In this document: positions 8,590 through 17,280 of the stretch, piece by piece
How the letters are laid out: the number at the start of each line of letters is the position of its first letter
Numbering within the stretch: position 1 is the stretch's first letter
Assembly: GCA_963817905.1 (NCBI GenBank)
Contig: CAWFPS010000003.1
Span: 1,054,001 to 1,118,000 of the forward strand
DNA length: 64,000 bases
DNA from: VRUE01 sp963817905
GTDB taxonomy: Bacteria > Actinomycetota > Thermoleophilia > Solirubrobacterales > 70-9
Direction of reading: 5' to 3'
The notes under the pieces: model-generated
What the model saw: the letters and a program-made list of their open reading frames with translations, nothing else
The model's database searches: none
What the model was told of the DNA's origin: nothing
Program-made: the position numbers and the translations under genes

Positions 8590-9071
8590 CGCTCGGTGCT
8601 CTCTTCGGCGCTCTCGGTCCCGAGCAGGTCCTCCAAGAGCGCTGAGACGTTTCCCTGCACCTCGATCACCTTGCGCGCCTTGGCCAGCTCGGCCTCGGCG
8701 CGCTCGGCGCGGCGGCGCAGCTCGGCGTTCTCCTTCTCGATCGGGTCGGCTCCCTTGCGGCCGCGCTTGCGCCCCAGCTCTCCTGCATCGCGCTGGCGGC
8801 GCCAGCTCGAGAGGTGCGAGGAGTAGAGGCCCTCGCGGCGCAGCAGGGCACCGAGCTCTCCGGGCTTCTTGCAGGCGTCGGCCTGCTTGAGGACCTTCAA
8901 CTTGTACTCGGCGGTGAAAGACCGGCGCTTGGGGCGCTCGGTCAGCTCGGGGTCGGGGACCGCCTCCGGCGCGGCGCTCCCGCCGGCCGCTTCACTTCTC
9001 TCGCCTTCGGCTCGCTCCGTTTCGCGGCCGGCGGCTTCGTCTCGGTTGATCAACGACATCACGTGCTCCAA
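8586..9071 (-). CDS. IS3-family transposase OrfA (HTH, leucine-zipper)
   Basis: The 161-residue protein binds the element ends. After a polar, poorly ordered leader of about 45 residues comes 'RSFTAEYKLKVLKQADAC', the HTH_Tnp_1 signature, then a second helix-turn-helix block ('GLYSSHLSSWRRQRDAGEL') and a charged coiled coil ('ENAELRRRAERAEAELAKA') for multimerisation. It is longer than usual for OrfA because of the leader. The real start could lie further in. Confidence 0.88.
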   Translation of the reverse strand: MEHVMSLINRDEAAGRETERAEGERSEAAGGSAAPEAVPDPELTERPKRRSFTAEYKLKVLKQADACKKPGELGALLRREGLYSSHLSSWRRQRDAGELGRKRGRKGADPIEKENAELRRRAERAEAELAKARKVIEVQGNVSALLEDLLGTESAEESTER

Positions 9072-9246
9072 TCACGCCCTCGGGGTTCAGTAATTCCCGA
9101 ATCATGCGTGTCTCACGTGACGTTGGCAGAGAGGGCGCGCAGTGCAGGGCTCAATGTCGATCTGGGCCAAACAATTGGCGCTCGGCCAAGCGCTCGAGAC
9201 AAAGACTGCCAAGGAACCCCACATCCAAGCCGCTCGTCGCGTGGAT

Positions 9247-9267
9247 GGGTACCCACTTCGGTACCCA
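9247..9267. repeat. possible integrase arm site, right
   Basis: The pattern gggtaccca-cttc-ggtaccca lies 63 bp inside the right attachment repeat. It mirrors the motif at 853-871 inside the left one. See the left entry for the reasoning. Confidence 0.5.
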
Positions 9268-9329
9268 TAAGAGAGAGGACTCTCAACGACTCAATACGGC
9301 TATTGCGCTCTAAAATGCGGCAGGCCGAT

Positions 9330-9404
<75 letters not shown>

Positions 9405-9440
9405 GAGGGATGGGCAGACTAGCGCCCGGCGGTCATTATC

Positions 9441-10535
9441 TCAGGGTCGCTGGATTTGGAGGTGGAAGGGTCCTCCGTGGCGGCGGGTCGAGGTGATCTG
9501 GATGCGGATGCGGGACTGGCCGCAGACGGTGAAGTCGAGGCGCTGGGCGGGGTCGAGGCCGTTGCGGGAGCTGCGTAGAAGCCTGCCGGCACGGCTACGA
9601 AGGGCCAGTTCGTAACCGTGCCTGCGCAGGCGGCTCGGGCGCAGGCTGACCATTCCATCGAGCGGCGTTGGCAACGACTCGACGGCTGCGCCCTCCCCCC
9701 TGGCCGGAACGTGCCCGGACAGCGTCAGGCTGGTCCGCCCCTGCCAGGGCGTGAGGGTGTCTTCCCGGATCGCGTGGAACGAGGCCGGGTTCGGCGCCAG
9801 CGCGGCGGCGTAGCGCCACGGCACGGGAAGGTTGGGGAAGCGGTAGTGGGCGAAGGCCTCCGCGAAGGCCTCGCCCGGGTCCTCGAAGTAGTGGTTGCCC
9901 TCGTCGCCCGGGTAGAGCCTGCCGCGCCGCTGGCCGCGGCAGACGCCCTCGGCGCTGGCCCAGCGCTCGGTCCCCCAGTCGATCGCGCGGCCAAAGGGCG
10001 CCGGCATCTCACGGTGCTGGGCGACGTGGTGGCCGTACTCGTGGGCGAGCACGAAATCGAATGTCGCCCCCTCGTCGTCGGCTTCCTCGTAGCCGCCGAT
10101 GACGATCTTGTTCTCGCCGGTGAAGTAACAGGCCTCGGCTCCGAAACCGCAGTCGAAGCCGAGCTGGAATTCGGTGTCGAGCTGGACCGTGAGCAGGTCG
10201 ACCTCCTCACCGTGGATCAGGGTACCGACGAAGCGAGCGACCCGCTGCGGATCGGAGACGTTGCAGGCTTCGGCGCAGGCCTGGGTGACGGAGACGGCGA
10301 TCGTCGCGCCGCTGACGTCCCCGATCGAGTAGCGCTGCGACGACGCGGATGCCGATATCCGCGCCGCCGCAGCGCCAGGCTCGCCCAACACCACGTCCCG
10401 CATCGGTACCGCAGCTTGCGGCACCTCGAGCGAGAGCCCGGGGTTGGGACGCTTGGCGACGGCCCCTCCCGGAACCGCCAGGAGAAGCGTGGTCATGGCT
10501 ATGCCCGCAAGCGCCCCCGCCGGGCGCCCGCTCAC
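9441..10535 (-). CDS. secreted zinc metalloprotease-like protein
   Basis: The 364-residue product has a signal peptide (hydrophobic core 'LAGIAMTTLLLAVPGGAVA') and a zinc-peptidase motif HEYGHH at about 165-170. A glutamate-rich 'EDPGEAFAEAFAHY' follows some 50 residues later and could supply the third ligand, as in gluzincins. Four cysteines before the motif suggest disulfides in the extracellular domain. The last 100 residues look beta-rich and may be a separate adhesion or substrate-binding domain. Substrate unknown. Its GTG start overlaps the stop of the upstream gene by 4 bp, so the two are probably co-transcribed. Confidence 0.7.
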   Translation of the reverse strand: MSGRPAGALAGIAMTTLLLAVPGGAVAKRPNPGLSLEVPQAAVPMRDVVLGEPGAAAARISASASSQRYSIGDVSGATIAVSVTQACAEACNVSDPQRVARFVGTLIHGEEVDLLTVQLDTEFQLGFDCGFGAEACYFTGENKIVIGGYEEADDEGATFDFVLAHEYGHHVAQHREMPAPFGRAIDWGTERWASAEGVCRGQRRGRLYPGDEGNHYFEDPGEAFAEAFAHYRFPNLPVPWRYAAALAPNPASFHAIREDTLTPWQGRTSLTLSGHVPARGEGAAVESLPTPLDGMVSLRPSRLRRHGYELALRSRAGRLLRSSRNGLDPAQRLDFTVCGQSRIRIQITSTRRHGGPFHLQIQRP

Positions 10536-11803
10536 GGAGCGGGACCCGGATCTATCTCGTAGGCGTGTGCGGGAAGCGATGCGGACGCGGGGCGGCGGGG
10601 CGGCAGCACCCGGCCCGCGAGGGCACCACGATGGCTGCGACGCCGCCGTGCGGCCCAGCGCGGCCGCACCGGTTCGACGCCGAGCAGCGATTCCCAGGTC
10701 GTGGTGTCGATCGCGCCGTCCGCGGGGAGCCCGTGCGAGCGCTGGAAGGAGCGCACCGCCGCGTAGGTCTGCTTGCCGAAGAAGCCGGTTACGGGAACCA
10801 GCGCGCCGTCACCGGCCAGGTGCTCCTGGGCCCAGACGACGAGGTCGCCGCGGCAGCCACGCTCCAGCAGCGGATGGTCGACGACGGGCCGGTAGCGGGG
10901 GAGCGGTTCGGCGGCGGTCGCACCCAGGGCCCGCCAGCTCCGCGCGCTCGTCTCCTGCCAGTCCCACCAGCTCGGCGCGCCGCCGTAGCTGGCAGCGAAG
11001 CGGCGGAAGCTCAGCACCTGGCGCGGGCCGGGGTTGTCGTAGGTCTGCCCGATCGGGTAGATCGGCCGGCCCCAGAGCCGGTTGAAGAGGTAGGTGTGCT
11101 CGTAGGCGGCCCGGACCGAGGTGCCGATCGCCTTCCAGTACATCTGTGGCTGGTTGAAGGTCGCCCCTTCGGGGCCGAAGAAGACCGAGTAGGGGAAGGC
11201 CGGGTGGTAATCGACGTAGGGGAAGCCGGCGAGCGAGAGCGGGAACTCGGCGCCAATGCGGGCGCGCAGGGCGCGGACGTAGCGGTCGGCCGAGGCGTAG
11301 CGGCCCTCGTAATCGCCCTCGGCGTCGATCACCAGGCAGTCGGCCCCGCGGCGCACGGCGGCGGCGCCCACCTTGGCCTCGGCGACGGGGCTGCGGCCGT
11401 AGACGAACTGCCAGGCGCAAACGTCCAGCCCGCCGCCGTGGAGGGCCTCGACCAGTCCGGCGCTGAACTGGCTCCAGTAGTGGCCGGCGTCGCCGGACTT
11501 GACGTAGAGGGTGCCGATGCCGGCGCGCCTGGCGCGAGCCAGGATGCGGCCGACGTTGCCGCCCTCGGAGCGTTCGACGTACCAGACCCACATGCCCTGC
11601 CGGTCGAAGGGCGTGTCGGCGGGAGGCGCTTCGGTTACGGGGTCGGCTTCCTGACCGGCTCCACCGGGGAGCGCGCAGGCAGGGGCTGGCATGTACGCGA
11701 GGAGCGCCATGAGGGAGACGGAGATCGCGAAGAGCACTGGGCGGAACCCTGGCGCCGCGGAAGAGCTGTTCTTCACGTCAACGGGGAACACGGTAGCGGC
11801 CAT
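10532..11803 (-). CDS. secreted glycosidase-like protein with peptidoglycan-binding domain
   Basis: The 423-residue protein has an N-terminal hydrophobic segment (about 22-45) acting as signal peptide or anchor. Next comes a TIM-barrel-like region of some 230 residues ('GMWVWYVERSEGGNVGRIL', 'LVIDAEGDYEGRY', 'YWKAIGTSVRAAYEHTYLF') resembling putative glycoside hydrolases of the GH25-like/DUF4015 kind. A C-terminal PG_binding_1 module ('GCRGDLVVWAQEHL...VTGFFGKQTYAAVRSFQ') follows. The likely role is cell-wall binding and perhaps hydrolysis outside the membrane. It is the first gene of a two-gene unit with the metalloprotease and is divergent from the deacetylase gene. Confidence 0.65.
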   Translation of the reverse strand: MAATVFPVDVKNSSSAAPGFRPVLFAISVSLMALLAYMPAPACALPGGAGQEADPVTEAPPADTPFDRQGMWVWYVERSEGGNVGRILARARRAGIGTLYVKSGDAGHYWSQFSAGLVEALHGGGLDVCAWQFVYGRSPVAEAKVGAAAVRRGADCLVIDAEGDYEGRYASADRYVRALRARIGAEFPLSLAGFPYVDYHPAFPYSVFFGPEGATFNQPQMYWKAIGTSVRAAYEHTYLFNRLWGRPIYPIGQTYDNPGPRQVLSFRRFAASYGGAPSWWDWQETSARSWRALGATAAEPLPRYRPVVDHPLLERGCRGDLVVWAQEHLAGDGALVPVTGFFGKQTYAAVRSFQRSHGLPADGAIDTTTWESLLGVEPVRPRWAARRRRSHRGALAGRVLPPRRPASASLPAHAYEIDPGPAP

Positions 11804-11937
11804 TTGGCTGCGGACAAAGCATCTGCCATACCATTGACGTACCTAAAGTGTGCATTGCCACCCGGTCTTTGTACCCAAACTGGGCATCGGCGTTGCCACA
11901 ATCGGCCCTCTCTCGATCTGCCACACGCAGGCCTAGT

Positions 11938-13152
11938 ATGGGACACGCTCGCTCAGTCAGACGCCGGACCAGACCCATCGCCACCTCTCGCAAGATCCTG
12001 TGCACCGCCGTCGCCGTCGCCGGCTCACTTGCGGCGGCCGGGAGTCTGACCGCAAGCGCGGCAGGAGCGCCTCCGCGGCCATCGCGAGCGGCGCTCTCAC
12101 AGGCAGGGCGACGGCTGATCCTCACCGTGCGGACCGTGAAACCGGTGGCGCTCGCCAAGCTCGACCGGGTACGCGGCGGCGAGGCCTCATACCTCTGCTT
12201 CGACCTGCGCGGCGGCGGCCAGAAGGGCGAGCGCCAGCTCTGCCTCGGCGGCGCCCGCGACGCATCCCGCCACGCCGGCCTCCTCCTCCTCAACGCGGCC
12301 GGCAAGGTGACCGACCGCAGGGAAGTGGCGGCGCGACTGAAGCGCCCCGAGCCCGACAAGCTCGTCCTCGCCCTGCTCCCCGCCGACGCCGGCCTCGCCC
12401 CCCGGCGCTACCGCTGGCGCGTGCTCGCCGGCCAGGCCCACTGCGGCGCCCGCCAACCCGCGGCCTGCGAAGCAGGCCTGCCCGCCCACAGCCGCCGCCG
12501 CTTCCGCCTGCGACCCGTCCGCCCCGTCGGCTGCACCGGCGGCAACGCCGGCCTCCTCACCAACGGGCCGCGGGATCGCAAGGTCCTCGCCCTCACCTTC
12601 GACGACGGGCCGAGCGAGTACACGCCGGGCTTCCTCCGGGTGCTGCGCGAAAAGCGCGTCCCCGGCACCTTCTTTGAGATCGGTCAGGAGATGTCGCGCT
12701 ACCCCTCGACCATGCGAGAGATCCTCCGCCAGGGCAACGAGATCGGCAACCACACAATGCACCACACCGAATTCCCCGGCTACGCCAGCATCGCCCCGGC
12801 GACCAGCCTGGCCGAGTCGATCGCCCACTTCCGCCCCTGCCTCTTCCGCCCCCCCGGCGGTGCCGTCAACTCTTCGGTTATCGCCGCCGCGGGCGCCGGC
12901 GGCCTGAGCACGATCACCTGGGACGTCGACCCGGCGGACTGGTCGAACCCCGGCAGCGCCGCCGTCTACAGCCGCGTCGTCGGTGCCGCCCAGCCCGGCT
13001 CGATCGTCCTCATGCACGACGGCGGCGGCGACCGCAGCGGCACCCTGGCGGCGCTGCCCGCGATCATCGACACCCTGCGCGCCCGCGGCTACGGCTTCGC
13101 CACGGTCACCAACCTGCTCGGACGGCGAATGCTCTACAGGCCATACGGCTGA
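11938..13152 (+). CDS. secreted polysaccharide deacetylase (NodB domain)
   Basis: This enzyme would remove acetyl groups from a cell-surface polysaccharide or peptidoglycan. The NodB core shows the catalytic and zinc-binding set: 'TFDDGPSE' (about 220), 'GNEIGNHTMHHTEF' (H-x3-H, about 270), 'FRPPGGAVN', 'TWDVDPADWS' and 'VLMHDGGGDRS'. I placed the start at ATG 11938 because the preceding 30 codons look non-coding and a good signal peptide ('KILCTAVAVAGSLAAAGS') then begins at residue 19. Between signal and NodB lies about 170 residues of beta-rich, cysteine-containing sequence. It is divergent from the cell-wall protein upstream. Confidence 0.85.
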   Translation: MGHARSVRRRTRPIATSRKILCTAVAVAGSLAAAGSLTASAAGAPPRPSRAALSQAGRRLILTVRTVKPVALAKLDRVRGGEASYLCFDLRGGGQKGERQLCLGGARDASRHAGLLLLNAAGKVTDRREVAARLKRPEPDKLVLALLPADAGLAPRRYRWRVLAGQAHCGARQPAACEAGLPAHSRRRFRLRPVRPVGCTGGNAGLLTNGPRDRKVLALTFDDGPSEYTPGFLRVLREKRVPGTFFEIGQEMSRYPSTMREILRQGNEIGNHTMHHTEFPGYASIAPATSLAESIAHFRPCLFRPPGGAVNSSVIAAAGAGGLSTITWDVDPADWSNPGSAAVYSRVVGAAQPGSIVLMHDGGGDRSGTLAALPAIIDTLRARGYGFATVTNLLGRRMLYRPYG

Positions 13153-13203
13153 AACGGGTTTGGCGGACTCATCCGATCGCCGCTCGCCAACGTATTCACC
13201 CCG

Positions 13204-14466
13204 GTGAAGATCGCGATCGTCGGAACCGGTGTCTCGGGACTCGTTGCTGCTCACCTCCTGCACGCCGAGCACGAGCTGACGGTGTACGAGGCCGGCCCGC
13301 GCCTCGGCGGACACTCCAACACGGTCGCGGTCGAGGACGAGAGCGGCTGCCACCGGATCGACACCGGCTTCATCGTCTTCAACGACCGCAACTACCCCAA
13401 CTTCGAACGGCTGTTGGAGAAGCTCGGCGTCGCCAGCCAGCCCTCGCAGATGAGCTTCTCGGTCTCCGACGGGCGCGACTTCGAGTACTCGGGCACGCCG
13501 CGCGGGCTCTTCGCCCGCCCCGCCCACCTGCTCAGCCCGACCTTCCTCGGCATGCTGCGCGAGTGGCGCCGCTTCAACCGCGAGGCGGAGGCGCTGGTCG
13601 GGATGAACGGCACCGCGCCCTCGCTGGGCCATTGGCTGGAGGAGCGGGGCTTCTCCCGGCACTTCGTCGAGCGCCTGATCGTGCCCCAGGCGGCGGCCGT
13701 CTGGTCGGCCGACCCCGAGCAGATGTGGAGCTTCCCGGCCAGCTTCATGGCCGAGTTCTTCGCGAACCACGGCATGTTCAGCCTGCGCGACCGGCCGCTG
13801 TGGCGGACCGTCAGCGGCGGCTCGGCCCGCTACGTGGAGGCGATCGCCGCGCCCTGGCGCGACCGCGTCCGCCTGCGGGCGGCGGTGCGCAGCGTCGAGC
13901 GGCTCGGCGAGCGGGTGCGGATCGAGGCCGAGGGCTGCGAGAGCGAGGAGTTCGACCAGGTGGTGATCGCGACCCACTCCGACCAGGCGCTGGCGATGCT
14001 GGCCGACCCCAGCGAGGCCGAGCGCGAGATCCTCGGCGCGATCCCCTACCAGCGAAACGAGGCGACCCTGCACACCGATACCGCGCTGCTACCGCGGCGG
14101 CGCGCCGCCCGGGCGAGCTGGAACTTCCACCTCACCGAGGAGCCGCCTGGGCGCAGCACCGTCACCTACTGGATGAACAACCTGCAACGGCTGCGCGCCG
14201 ATCGCGAGTTCCTGCTCACCCTCAACCGCGGCGAGGCGATCGACCCCGCCAAGGTGCTGCGCCGCTTCAGCTACGAGCACCCCGTCTACACCGCCGCGGG
14301 CGTGCGCGCCCAGTCCCGTCACGCGGAGATCAGCGGCGCGGGCCGCACCCACTTCTGCGGCGCCTACTGGGGCTGGGGTTTCCACGAGGACGGCGTGCTC
14401 AGCGCGATCCGCGCCTGCGAGCGAATCGCCCCGGCGACCGCGCGGCAGGAGGCGCTGGTCGCGTGA
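13204..14466 (+). CDS. FAD-dependent amine-oxidase-like oxidoreductase (COG2907)
   Basis: The 420-residue flavoprotein starts at GTG with the dinucleotide-binding 'IAIVGTGVSGLVAAHLL' and 'YEAGPRLGGHSNTV'. Further family blocks are 'IDTGFIVFNDRNYPNFERLL', 'LIVPQAAAVWSADPEQM', 'GGSARYVEAI' and C-terminal 'FCGAYWGWGFHEDGV'. This family is repeatedly found next to DUF1365 and cyclopropane-fatty-acid-synthase-like genes, as here, and is thought to oxidise modified fatty acyl chains of membrane lipids. It overlaps the next gene at GTGA, so the four genes 13204-17214 form one tightly coupled operon. Confidence 0.85.
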   Translation: MKIAIVGTGVSGLVAAHLLHAEHELTVYEAGPRLGGHSNTVAVEDESGCHRIDTGFIVFNDRNYPNFERLLEKLGVASQPSQMSFSVSDGRDFEYSGTPRGLFARPAHLLSPTFLGMLREWRRFNREAEALVGMNGTAPSLGHWLEERGFSRHFVERLIVPQAAAVWSADPEQMWSFPASFMAEFFANHGMFSLRDRPLWRTVSGGSARYVEAIAAPWRDRVRLRAAVRSVERLGERVRIEAEGCESEEFDQVVIATHSDQALAMLADPSEAEREILGAIPYQRNEATLHTDTALLPRRRAARASWNFHLTEEPPGRSTVTYWMNNLQRLRADREFLLTLNRGEAIDPAKVLRRFSYEHPVYTAAGVRAQSRHAEISGAGRTHFCGAYWGWGFHEDGVLSAIRACERIAPATARQEALVA

Positions 14467-15275
14467 GTGCCTCCGCGGTCTATGAGGGCTGGATCCGCCA
14501 CCGCCGCTTCGAGCCGGTCGAGCACTCCTTCCGCTACCGGCTCTTCCTCATGTACCTCGACCTCGACGAGCTGCCCGGCGTGCTCGATCCCTACCCGCTC
14601 TTCTCGGCCCGCCGCGCGGCACCGGCCCGCTTCCGCCGCAACGACTTCATGGGCGACCCCTCGCGCCCGCTCGCCGAGTGCGCCCGCGACGCGGTCGAGG
14701 CCGCGACCGGCAACCGCCCGCCGGGCCCGGTGCGACTGCTCGCCAACCTGCGCTACCTCGGCCACGCCTTCAACCCGGTCAGCTTCTACTACTGCTTCGA
14801 CGCCGCGGGGGAGCGGGTCGAGGCGGTCGTCGCCGACGTCAACAACATTCCCTGGGGAGAGCGTCATCCTTATGTCCTGGCGCGCGGAACGCGCCACGGG
14901 GCCGTGCTGACCGACGAGCTCGACAAGACCCTCCACGTCTCCCCGCTGATGGGGATGGACCAGACCTATGCCTTTCGCGCCTCCGAGCCGGCCGAGCGCC
15001 TCGGCGTCCACATCGAGTCCCGCCCGGCGCGGCGCGCTGCCCTCCCGGCAGGGGGACAAGACGCTGCGCCCCGTGAGGGGAAGCAGTTCGACGCGACGCT
15101 CTCGCTGCGCCGGCGCGAGCTGAGCCGGCCGCTGCTGGCCGGGATGCTGGCCCGCTACCCGGCGATGTCGCTGCAGGTCGTCGCCAAGATCTACGCCCAG
15201 TCGCTGCGGCTGAAGCTGAAGGGCGCCCGCTACTTCCCCCACCCGGAGGGGAGCAAGCCGAAGGGCTTCCTCTAG
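14463..15275 (+). CDS. DUF1365 family protein
   Basis: The start is the GTG overlapping the previous stop (GTGA). The 270-residue product carries the family pattern: 'VYEGWIRHRRFEPVEHSFRY' at the N-terminus, 'LLANLRYLGHAFNPVSFYYC', 'EVNNIPWGERH'-like 'DVNNIPWGERHPYVL', and 'KTLHVSPLMGMDQTYAFR'. The molecular function of DUF1365 is not established. Its constant neighbours (flavoprotein before, lipid methyltransferase after) point to a step in membrane fatty-acid modification. The C-terminal basic 'SLRLKLKGARYFPHPEGSK' is typical. Confidence 0.88.
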   Translation: MSASAVYEGWIRHRRFEPVEHSFRYRLFLMYLDLDELPGVLDPYPLFSARRAAPARFRRNDFMGDPSRPLAECARDAVEAATGNRPPGPVRLLANLRYLGHAFNPVSFYYCFDAAGERVEAVVADVNNIPWGERHPYVLARGTRHGAVLTDELDKTLHVSPLMGMDQTYAFRASEPAERLGVHIESRPARRAALPAGGQDAAPREGKQFDATLSLRRRELSRPLLAGMLARYPAMSLQVVAKIYAQSLRLKLKGARYFPHPEGSKPKGFL

Positions 15276-15277
15276 CG

Positions 15278-16471
15278 ATGAGAGACCGGGTAGCCCGAGC
15301 CGCCGTCTCCCAGGTGCTGCGCCGGCTGCGCAGCGGTCGCATCGACGTCCGCGAAGGCGGGAGGACGCGCAGCTTCGGCCCGCCCGGCGCCGAGCTGCAG
15401 GCGGCGCTCACGGTCCACGACCCCGCCGCCTGGCGCGGTGCCCTGCGGGGCAGCGTCGGGCTCGGCGAGACCTATGTCGACGGGCTCTGGGAGGCCGACG
15501 ACCTGGTCGCGCTGATCCGCATCGCCGCCCGCGAGCTGGGCGAACCCGGCGGCCTGCGCGGCGCCGTCGCCCGGCCGCGCGGCTGGGTCCACCGCGCCCG
15601 CCGGCTGGTGCCCGACAACAGCCGCGACCGGGCACGCAGGCAGATCGCCGCCCACTACGACCTCGGCAACGACCTCTTCGCCACCTTCCTCGACGCGCGC
15701 ATGCTCTACTCCTGCGCCTACTTCCCCGACCAGGGCGCCAGCCTCGAGCGGGCGCAGCTGGAGAAGCTGCGGCGGATCTGCACCGAGCTGCGGCTCGGCC
15801 CCGAGAGCCACCTGCTGGAGATCGGCTCCGGCTGGGGCGGGCTGGCGATCCACGCCGCCCGTGAGCACGGCTGCCGGGTGACGACGACGACGATCTCCCC
15901 CGCCCAGCACGAGTTGGCGAGCCGCCGCGTGCAGGAGGCGGGCCTGGCGGACCGGGTCGAGGTGCTGCTGGAGGACTACCGCGACCTCGGCGGCCACTAC
16001 GACCGGCTGGTATCGGTGGAGATGATCGAGGCGGTCGGGTGGCGCCACTTCGACGAGTACTTCCACCGCTGCAGCGAGCTGCTCACCGCCGACGGCCTGA
16101 TGCTGCTGCAGGCGATCACGATCGACGACCGGCTCTACGAGGCCGAGAAGGGGGCCCGCAGCTTCGCCAACACCCACGTTTTCCCCGGTGGCTGCCTGCC
16201 GTCCAAGCAGCTGATCGCCGAGTGCCTCGCCCGCGTCACCGACATGCGCCAGATCTGGATGGACGACATCACCGCCCACTACCCGCCCACCCTGGCGAGC
16301 TGGCGCGAGCGCTTTCTCGGCGCCTGGGAGCGGCTGCGGGCGCAGGGATACGACGAGCGCTTCCGCCGCCTCTGGGACTTCTACCTCAGCTCCTCGGAGG
16401 CGGGCTTCCGCGAGCGCCGGATCGGCGACGTGCAACTGCTCTTCGCCAAGCCGCGATACTTGGGCCCGTGA
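15278..16471 (+). CDS. cyclopropane-fatty-acyl-phospholipid synthase-like methyltransferase
   Basis: This SAM-dependent enzyme would transfer a methyl or methylene group to an unsaturated fatty acyl chain of a phospholipid. The SAM site is 'LLEIGSGWGGLAIHAA' (about residue 183). Other CFA-synthase signatures are 'QIAAHYDLGNDLFATFLD', 'MLYSCAYF', 'SVEMIEAVGWRHFDEYF' and 'KYIFPGG'-like 'HVFPGGCLPS'. The length of 397 is normal. It starts 2 bp after the DUF1365 stop and overlaps the next gene by GTGA. Given the gene set, the product may be a cyclopropane, 10-methyl or furan-type fatty acid. The sequence cannot decide which. Confidence 0.88.
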   Translation: MRDRVARAAVSQVLRRLRSGRIDVREGGRTRSFGPPGAELQAALTVHDPAAWRGALRGSVGLGETYVDGLWEADDLVALIRIAARELGEPGGLRGAVARPRGWVHRARRLVPDNSRDRARRQIAAHYDLGNDLFATFLDARMLYSCAYFPDQGASLERAQLEKLRRICTELRLGPESHLLEIGSGWGGLAIHAAREHGCRVTTTTISPAQHELASRRVQEAGLADRVEVLLEDYRDLGGHYDRLVSVEMIEAVGWRHFDEYFHRCSELLTADGLMLLQAITIDDRLYEAEKGARSFANTHVFPGGCLPSKQLIAECLARVTDMRQIWMDDITAHYPPTLASWRERFLGAWERLRAQGYDERFRRLWDFYLSSSEAGFRERRIGDVQLLFAKPRYLGP

Positions 16472-17214
16472 TCGTCGAGAGAACCGAGAACCCACAGTGG
16501 TTGTCCAACGCCTACCTCGTCGCCGACGAAGCCGGCGGCACCGGGGTGCTGATCGACGGCAACGACGACCTCGGGCCGCTGCTCGAGCGCGCCGAGCGCG
16601 ACGGGATCGAGATCGCCCACATCCTCATCACCCACCCCCACCTCGACCATGTCGCCGGCCTGGCCGAGGCGCAGGAGCGGCTCGGCGGAGTGCCGATGGT
16701 CGCCCACGCCGAGGCGGCCGCCGAACTCGACCTCGAGATCGCCCAGACGATCGCCGACGGCGAGACGCTCTCCGCCGGCGGTCTTAAGGTCGAAGCGCTG
16801 CTGACCCCCGGCCACGCGGCAGGCCACGTCGCCTTCCTCGTCAATGACAGCGACCTCTTCACCGCCGACGTCCTCTTCAAGGGCACGGTCGGCGGCACGA
16901 TGGCGCCGGGCGCGAGCGGCTTCGCCGACCTGAAGAGCTCGGTGCTGAGGCTGGTCGAGCTGCCGCCGGAGACCGTCGTGCACCCCGGCCACCGCGAGCC
17001 GACCACGATCGGGGCCGAGCGCGAGGGCAACCCCTTCATCCAGATCTGGAGCGGCGAGGCGGAGACCGGCGCCGAGGACGTCACCGTCTGGGGCCGCCCG
17101 GCGACGCTGAAGCTCTGGGCGCCGGACTACGACGGCGGCCACAAGGCCTGGATCGTCTTCGCCGACGATGGCACCGAGGCCATAGTCGGCGGTTCTCAGG
17201 TAGAACGCGCGTAA
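16468..17214 (+). CDS. metallo-beta-lactamase-fold hydrolase
   Basis: The 248-residue protein starts at the GTG overlapping the previous stop. It has the metal-binding 'THPHLDHVAGL' (HxHxDH), a second His in 'TPGHAAGHVAF', an Asp in 'LFTADVLFKGTVG' and a late 'VHPGHREPTTIG'. This is a glyoxalase-II-like layout with a binuclear metal site. A C-terminal extension of about 45 residues ('VWGRPATLKLWAPDYDGGH') is unusual for simple glyoxalases. It closes the lipid-modification operon. Whether it acts on a thioester or lipid intermediate is inference. Confidence 0.82.
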   Translation: MIVERTENPQWLSNAYLVADEAGGTGVLIDGNDDLGPLLERAERDGIEIAHILITHPHLDHVAGLAEAQERLGGVPMVAHAEAAAELDLEIAQTIADGETLSAGGLKVEALLTPGHAAGHVAFLVNDSDLFTADVLFKGTVGGTMAPGASGFADLKSSVLRLVELPPETVVHPGHREPTTIGAEREGNPFIQIWSGEAETGAEDVTVWGRPATLKLWAPDYDGGHKAWIVFADDGTEAIVGGSQVERA

Positions 17215-17220
17215 ACGCCG

Positions 17221-17269
17221 GCCGACGGGCCGATACGTCAAGGCAGCCTTGACGTATCGGCCCGTCGGC
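17221..17269. terminator. bidirectional hairpin terminator
   Basis: A perfect 23-bp inverted repeat (beginning gccgacgggccgatacg) with a 3-base loop sits between the convergent stops at 17214 and 17281. It would terminate both the lipid operon and the secreted-protein gene on the other strand. Confidence 0.85.
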
Positions 17270-17280
17270 AGTGGGGTGGG

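Larger units (their letters stand above)
7552..9128. mobile_element. IS3-type insertion sequence
   Basis: The element is about 1.58 kb with two overlapping genes on the minus strand. Its ends begin TG and end CA. The left end (tgtcaacg, then atgagacac) and the right end, read inward (tgccaacg, then gtgagacac), form an imperfect inverted repeat of about 21 bp with one gap. No target duplication is obvious: the left neighbour is the broken ApeA-like gene and the right neighbour shows no trace of it, so a deletion may have accompanied insertion. Confidence 0.75.

Noticed and set aside
10349..12049. Plus-strand frame of 566 codons over the metalloprotease and cell-wall genes
   Set aside because: Antisense shadow; the opposite strand encodes recognisable proteins with signal peptides.
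12187..14073. Minus-strand open frame of 628 codons
   Set aside because: It lies opposite the deacetylase and flavoprotein genes, whose motifs are clear. The frame is a GC-rich shadow with Gly/Ala/Arg/Val-rich nonsense and no domain.
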